DNA of 7,588 nt from RGIG5057 sp964642045 (GTDB lineage Bacteria > Bacillota > Clostridia > TANB77 > CAG-465). Below are positions 5,722 through 7,588 of this stretch, piece by piece. The position numbers were made by a program, and so were the translations under genes. Within the stretch, counting starts at the first letter, position 1; each line of letters starts with the position of its first letter. The stretch spans positions 1-7,588 of the forward strand of contig CAZXLZ010000061.1 of NCBI GenBank assembly GCA_964642045.1. Reading direction: 5' to 3'. The notes under the pieces were generated by a model that had not been told where the DNA came from, ran no database searches, and worked only from the letters and a program-made list of their open reading frames with translations.

Positions 5722-6180
5722 ATGTCAAAATTTAAAACATATACAAAATCTATACTTATTCCATTAATTATTGGAGGTATTGTTGGGTTTATTATATCTA
5801 AATTTATGGATTATGAATATTTACAAAAACCATTTCTTGCACCGCCTGGTATACTATTTCCAATTGTATGGACTATATTATACATTTTAATGGGTATTTC
5901 ATATGGAATACTTGAATCTAAAAATATCATAGATGGAAAAAATAAACTGATATATTACATTCAGTTATTTGTAAATGCTATGTGGTCTATATTCTTCTTT
6001 GTACTTAAATGGAGATTTTTCTCATTCATATGGATTATTCTACTAGATATATTAATTATCATAATGATATTTAGCTTCTACAAAAAGGATAAATTATCAG
6101 GACTTCTTCAAATTCCATATCTACTTTGGTCTTTATTTGCAACATATCTAAACCTATTTATATATTTGTTAAATATGTAA
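5722..6180 (+). CDS. tspO: TspO/MBR (translocator protein) family membrane protein, 152 aa
   Basis: A 152-residue five-helix membrane protein of standard TspO length. Helices lie at about 9-27, 43-63, 76-95, 99-119 and 127-150. Family signatures are KPFLAPPGILFPIVWTILY (36-54), matching the conserved KP-x-x-x-PP...F...VW...Y block, QLFVNAMWSIFFF (81-93), and IPYLLWSLFATYLN (131-144) in the last helix. Bacterial TspO proteins bind porphyrins such as protoporphyrin IX and are tied to stress responses and tetrapyrrole handling. The ATG is preceded by AAGGAGG at 5 nt spacing. It stands alone on the plus strand, divergent from the TelA operon and convergent with the P-type ATPase, with a shared terminator after its stop. 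In an anaerobic Firmicute the physiological role is unknown. Family call is confident. Confidence 0.88.
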   Translation: MSKFKTYTKSILIPLIIGGIVGFIISKFMDYEYLQKPFLAPPGILFPIVWTILYILMGISYGILESKNIIDGKNKLIYYIQLFVNAMWSIFFFVLKWRFFSFIWIILLDILIIIMIFSFYKKDKLSGLLQIPYLLWSLFATYLNLFIYLLNM

Positions 6181-6189
6181 TGATAAAAA

Positions 6190-6226
6190 TTAGCAAGGTA
6201 ACTTAAAATAGTAGTTACCTTGCTAT
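6190..6226. terminator. Terminator shared by convergent tspO and P-type ATPase genes
   Basis: A 14-bp inverted repeat, ATAGCAAGGTAACT-type arms (6190-6203 with 6213-6226), has a 9-nt loop. Leftward transcription from the ATPase (stop at 6230) reads the stem followed by ATTTTTATCA, a good T tract. Rightward from tspO (stop at 6180) the tail is TATATTATTTTATC, weaker but usable. It begins 9 nt after the tspO stop, so bidirectional termination is likely. Confidence 0.8.
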
Positions 6227-6229
6227 ATA

Positions 6230-7588
6230 TTATTTTATCTTTACTTTCATAATTCTAAGTGTATTTAATACAGAAAGAATTGTTACACCTACATCTGCAA
6301 ATACTGCCATCCAAATTTTAGTTATACCAAAGCTTGCAAAAATAAGTATAGTAATTTTAAATAGTATTGCAAATACTATGTTAAATTTTACAATTTTCTT
6401 TGTTTTTTTAGATATTTTAATAGCTTTTGGAATGCTATTTAAATCATCTTTCATTAAAACTATATCCGATGCTTCTACTGCCACATCACTTCCAATACCT
6501 CCCATAGCAATACCAATATCAGAAAGTTTAATTACTGGTGCATCGTTTATACCATCACCAACAAATGCAGTAAAATACTCATCTTTGATACTTTTTAATT
6601 TTTCAGCTTTATCATGAGGAAGTAAATTTGCATAATATTCATTTATATTTATCTTTTTACCTACTTTTTCAACTATTTTTATATCATCACCAGATAACAT
6701 TACAACTTTATTTATTCCAATTTTAGATAAATTATTAACTAAATCATATGCCTCTTTTTTTATTATGTCATTTATTATTATATGACCTAGATATTCATTT
6801 TCTCTTCCTATATATACGGTAGTACCTACTTCATTTTCATGCTTTTCTACTTCTATATTATGATATTTTAAAAGTTTTTCATTACCTACGTATATTTTTT
6901 TACCATCTAACAAACATTGAACACCATTTCCACTTATTTCTTTATAATCTTTAATCTTTGTTTCATCTATAACATTTTCAAATTTCCTTAAAATAGCTTT
7001 AGCAACCAAATGATTTGAGAAATTTTCAGCATATGCTGCAATTTCTAGAAGCTTATCACTTGATACACTATTAGAAGGACATATTTTATCCACTTCAAAA
7101 TTTCCATGAGTAAGAGTTCCAGTTTTATCAAAAACAATGGCCTTTATCTTACTTAAATGATCAAGTTCATTACTTCCCTTTATTATTATTCCCTCTTTAC
7201 TAGCTCTACCAATTCCCATAAAAAATCCAAGTGGAACAGAAATAACGAGTGCACATGGACATGAGATTACTAAAAATTCTAGTGCTTTATATAACCATTC
7301 ATTAAAGTTTAATCCTAAAGCAGTTGGAATTATAACAATTAATGCTGCAAAAACAACTACTATTGGTGTATATACTTTTGAAAATCTTGTTATAAATTTT
7401 TCAGTCTTAGCTTTACTTTCCTCTGACTTTTCTATAAGTTCAATTATTTTACTTGCAGTAGATGACTCAAACTGTGAGCTTGCTTTAATTTCAATTACAC
7501 CATCTAAATTTATTGTACCACTTAATACATCATCATTTACCTTAAGTTTTTTTGGAATAGACTCTCCTGTCATGCTAGAAGTATCTAT
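6230..7588 (-). CDS. Zn/Cd/Pb-type P1B heavy-metal ATPase, C-terminal part (runs off right edge)
   Basis: The frame is open to the window end; the visible piece begins IDTSSMTGES, the actuator-domain TGE loop, so roughly the N-terminal third is missing. Numbering from the methionine of MTGES: ion-binding CPC at 105-107, phosphorylation motif DKTGT (149-153), nucleotide-binding HL (188-189, normally HP) and SGNGV (214-218), hinge motifs MLSGDD (292-297) and GDGINDAP (339-346). The closing membrane pair has FKIT (Lys 407) and FADVGVTILSVLN (Asp 427); this Lys/Asp pairing with CPC marks the P1B-2 class exporting Zn2+, Cd2+ or Pb2+. It should pump metal out of the cytoplasm at the cost of ATP. 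The HP-to-HL change is unusual; the histidine itself is kept. The start and any metal-binding domain or ArsR/CadC-type partner lie outside. Stop at 6230 is followed by a terminator. Confidence 0.92.
   Translation of the reverse strand: MDTSSMTGESIPKKLKVNDDVLSGTINLDGVIEIKASSQFESSTASKIIELIEKSEESKAKTEKFITRFSKVYTPIVVVFAALIVIIPTALGLNFNEWLYKALEFLVISCPCALVISVPLGFFMGIGRASKEGIIIKGSNELDHLSKIKAIVFDKTGTLTHGNFEVDKICPSNSVSSDKLLEIAAYAENFSNHLVAKAILRKFENVIDETKIKDYKEISGNGVQCLLDGKKIYVGNEKLLKYHNIEVEKHENEVGTTVYIGRENEYLGHIIINDIIKKEAYDLVNNLSKIGINKVVMLSGDDIKIVEKVGKKININEYYANLLPHDKAEKLKSIKDEYFTAFVGDGINDAPVIKLSDIGIAMGGIGSDVAVEASDIVLMKDDLNSIPKAIKISKKTKKIVKFNIVFAILFKITILIFASFGITKIWMAVFADVGVTILSVLNTLRIMKVKIK

Noticed and set aside
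5483..6223. Nine-base direct match TTACCTTGC at 5483-5491 and 6215-6223, considered as a target-site or attachment repeat
   Set aside because: Too short, not at module borders, and one copy is part of the shared terminator stem; chance is sufficient.
7571..7573. Methionine of MTGES as the true start of the P-type ATPase
   Set aside because: The frame continues upstream as IDTSS, the conserved sequence before the TGE actuator loop, so this is an internal residue of a gene cut by the window edge.

Overview
The window reads as chromosome of a low-GC Gram-positive anaerobe of the Clostridia, plausibly Peptostreptococcaceae / Clostridioides-like. The basis is very AT-rich sequence, AGGAGG-type ribosome binding sites, consensus sigma-A promoters, a MarR / ABC-exporter pair, a TspO homologue and a Zn/Cd P-type ATPase. 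This placement is inference; no marker gene is present. Both ends cut through genes.

Left part (1-1690, minus strand): a MarR-family regulator (1158-1613, GTG start) has its own near-consensus promoter with a palindrome over the -35 box. It overlaps by 8 bp a second gene that runs off the left edge. That gene is the most unusual object here. Its first ~265 residues are the membrane domain of a MarR-associated multidrug-type ABC half-exporter. In the same uninterrupted frame it then becomes the C-terminal half of a GH25 muramidase (DYE active-site motif), with no ATPase domain in between. It is either a deletion-created fusion gene or a chimeric join in the source data.

Centre (1717-5556, minus strand): a self-contained three-gene operon runs from a perfect TTGACA-N17-TATAAT promoter to a strong terminator. 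The order is a two-TM protein with a long helical cytoplasmic domain (4693-5394), a membrane-anchored protein combining a substrate-binding-protein-like region with a C-terminal VWA/MIDAS domain (2986-4671), and a TelA (toxic anion resistance) family protein (1791-2954). A 24-codon leader ORF with its own Shine-Dalgarno site overlaps the start of the first gene. The last two genes look more GC-rich than the flanks, and an IS200/IS605-like hairpin lies just beyond the terminator, so the block may have been acquired horizontally. A plausible reading is an envelope-stress or sensing module: extracytoplasmic ligand/metal domain, membrane coupler and cytoplasmic TelA. No function can be proven from sequence.

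Right part (5557-7588): an AT-rich divergent intergenic region, then a TspO/MBR family membrane protein on the plus strand (5722-6180). A hairpin terminator is shared with the convergent Zn/Cd/Pb-type P1B ATPase (6230 to beyond 7588, minus strand). That ATPase has a leucine in place of the proline of the conserved HP motif in its nucleotide-binding domain.
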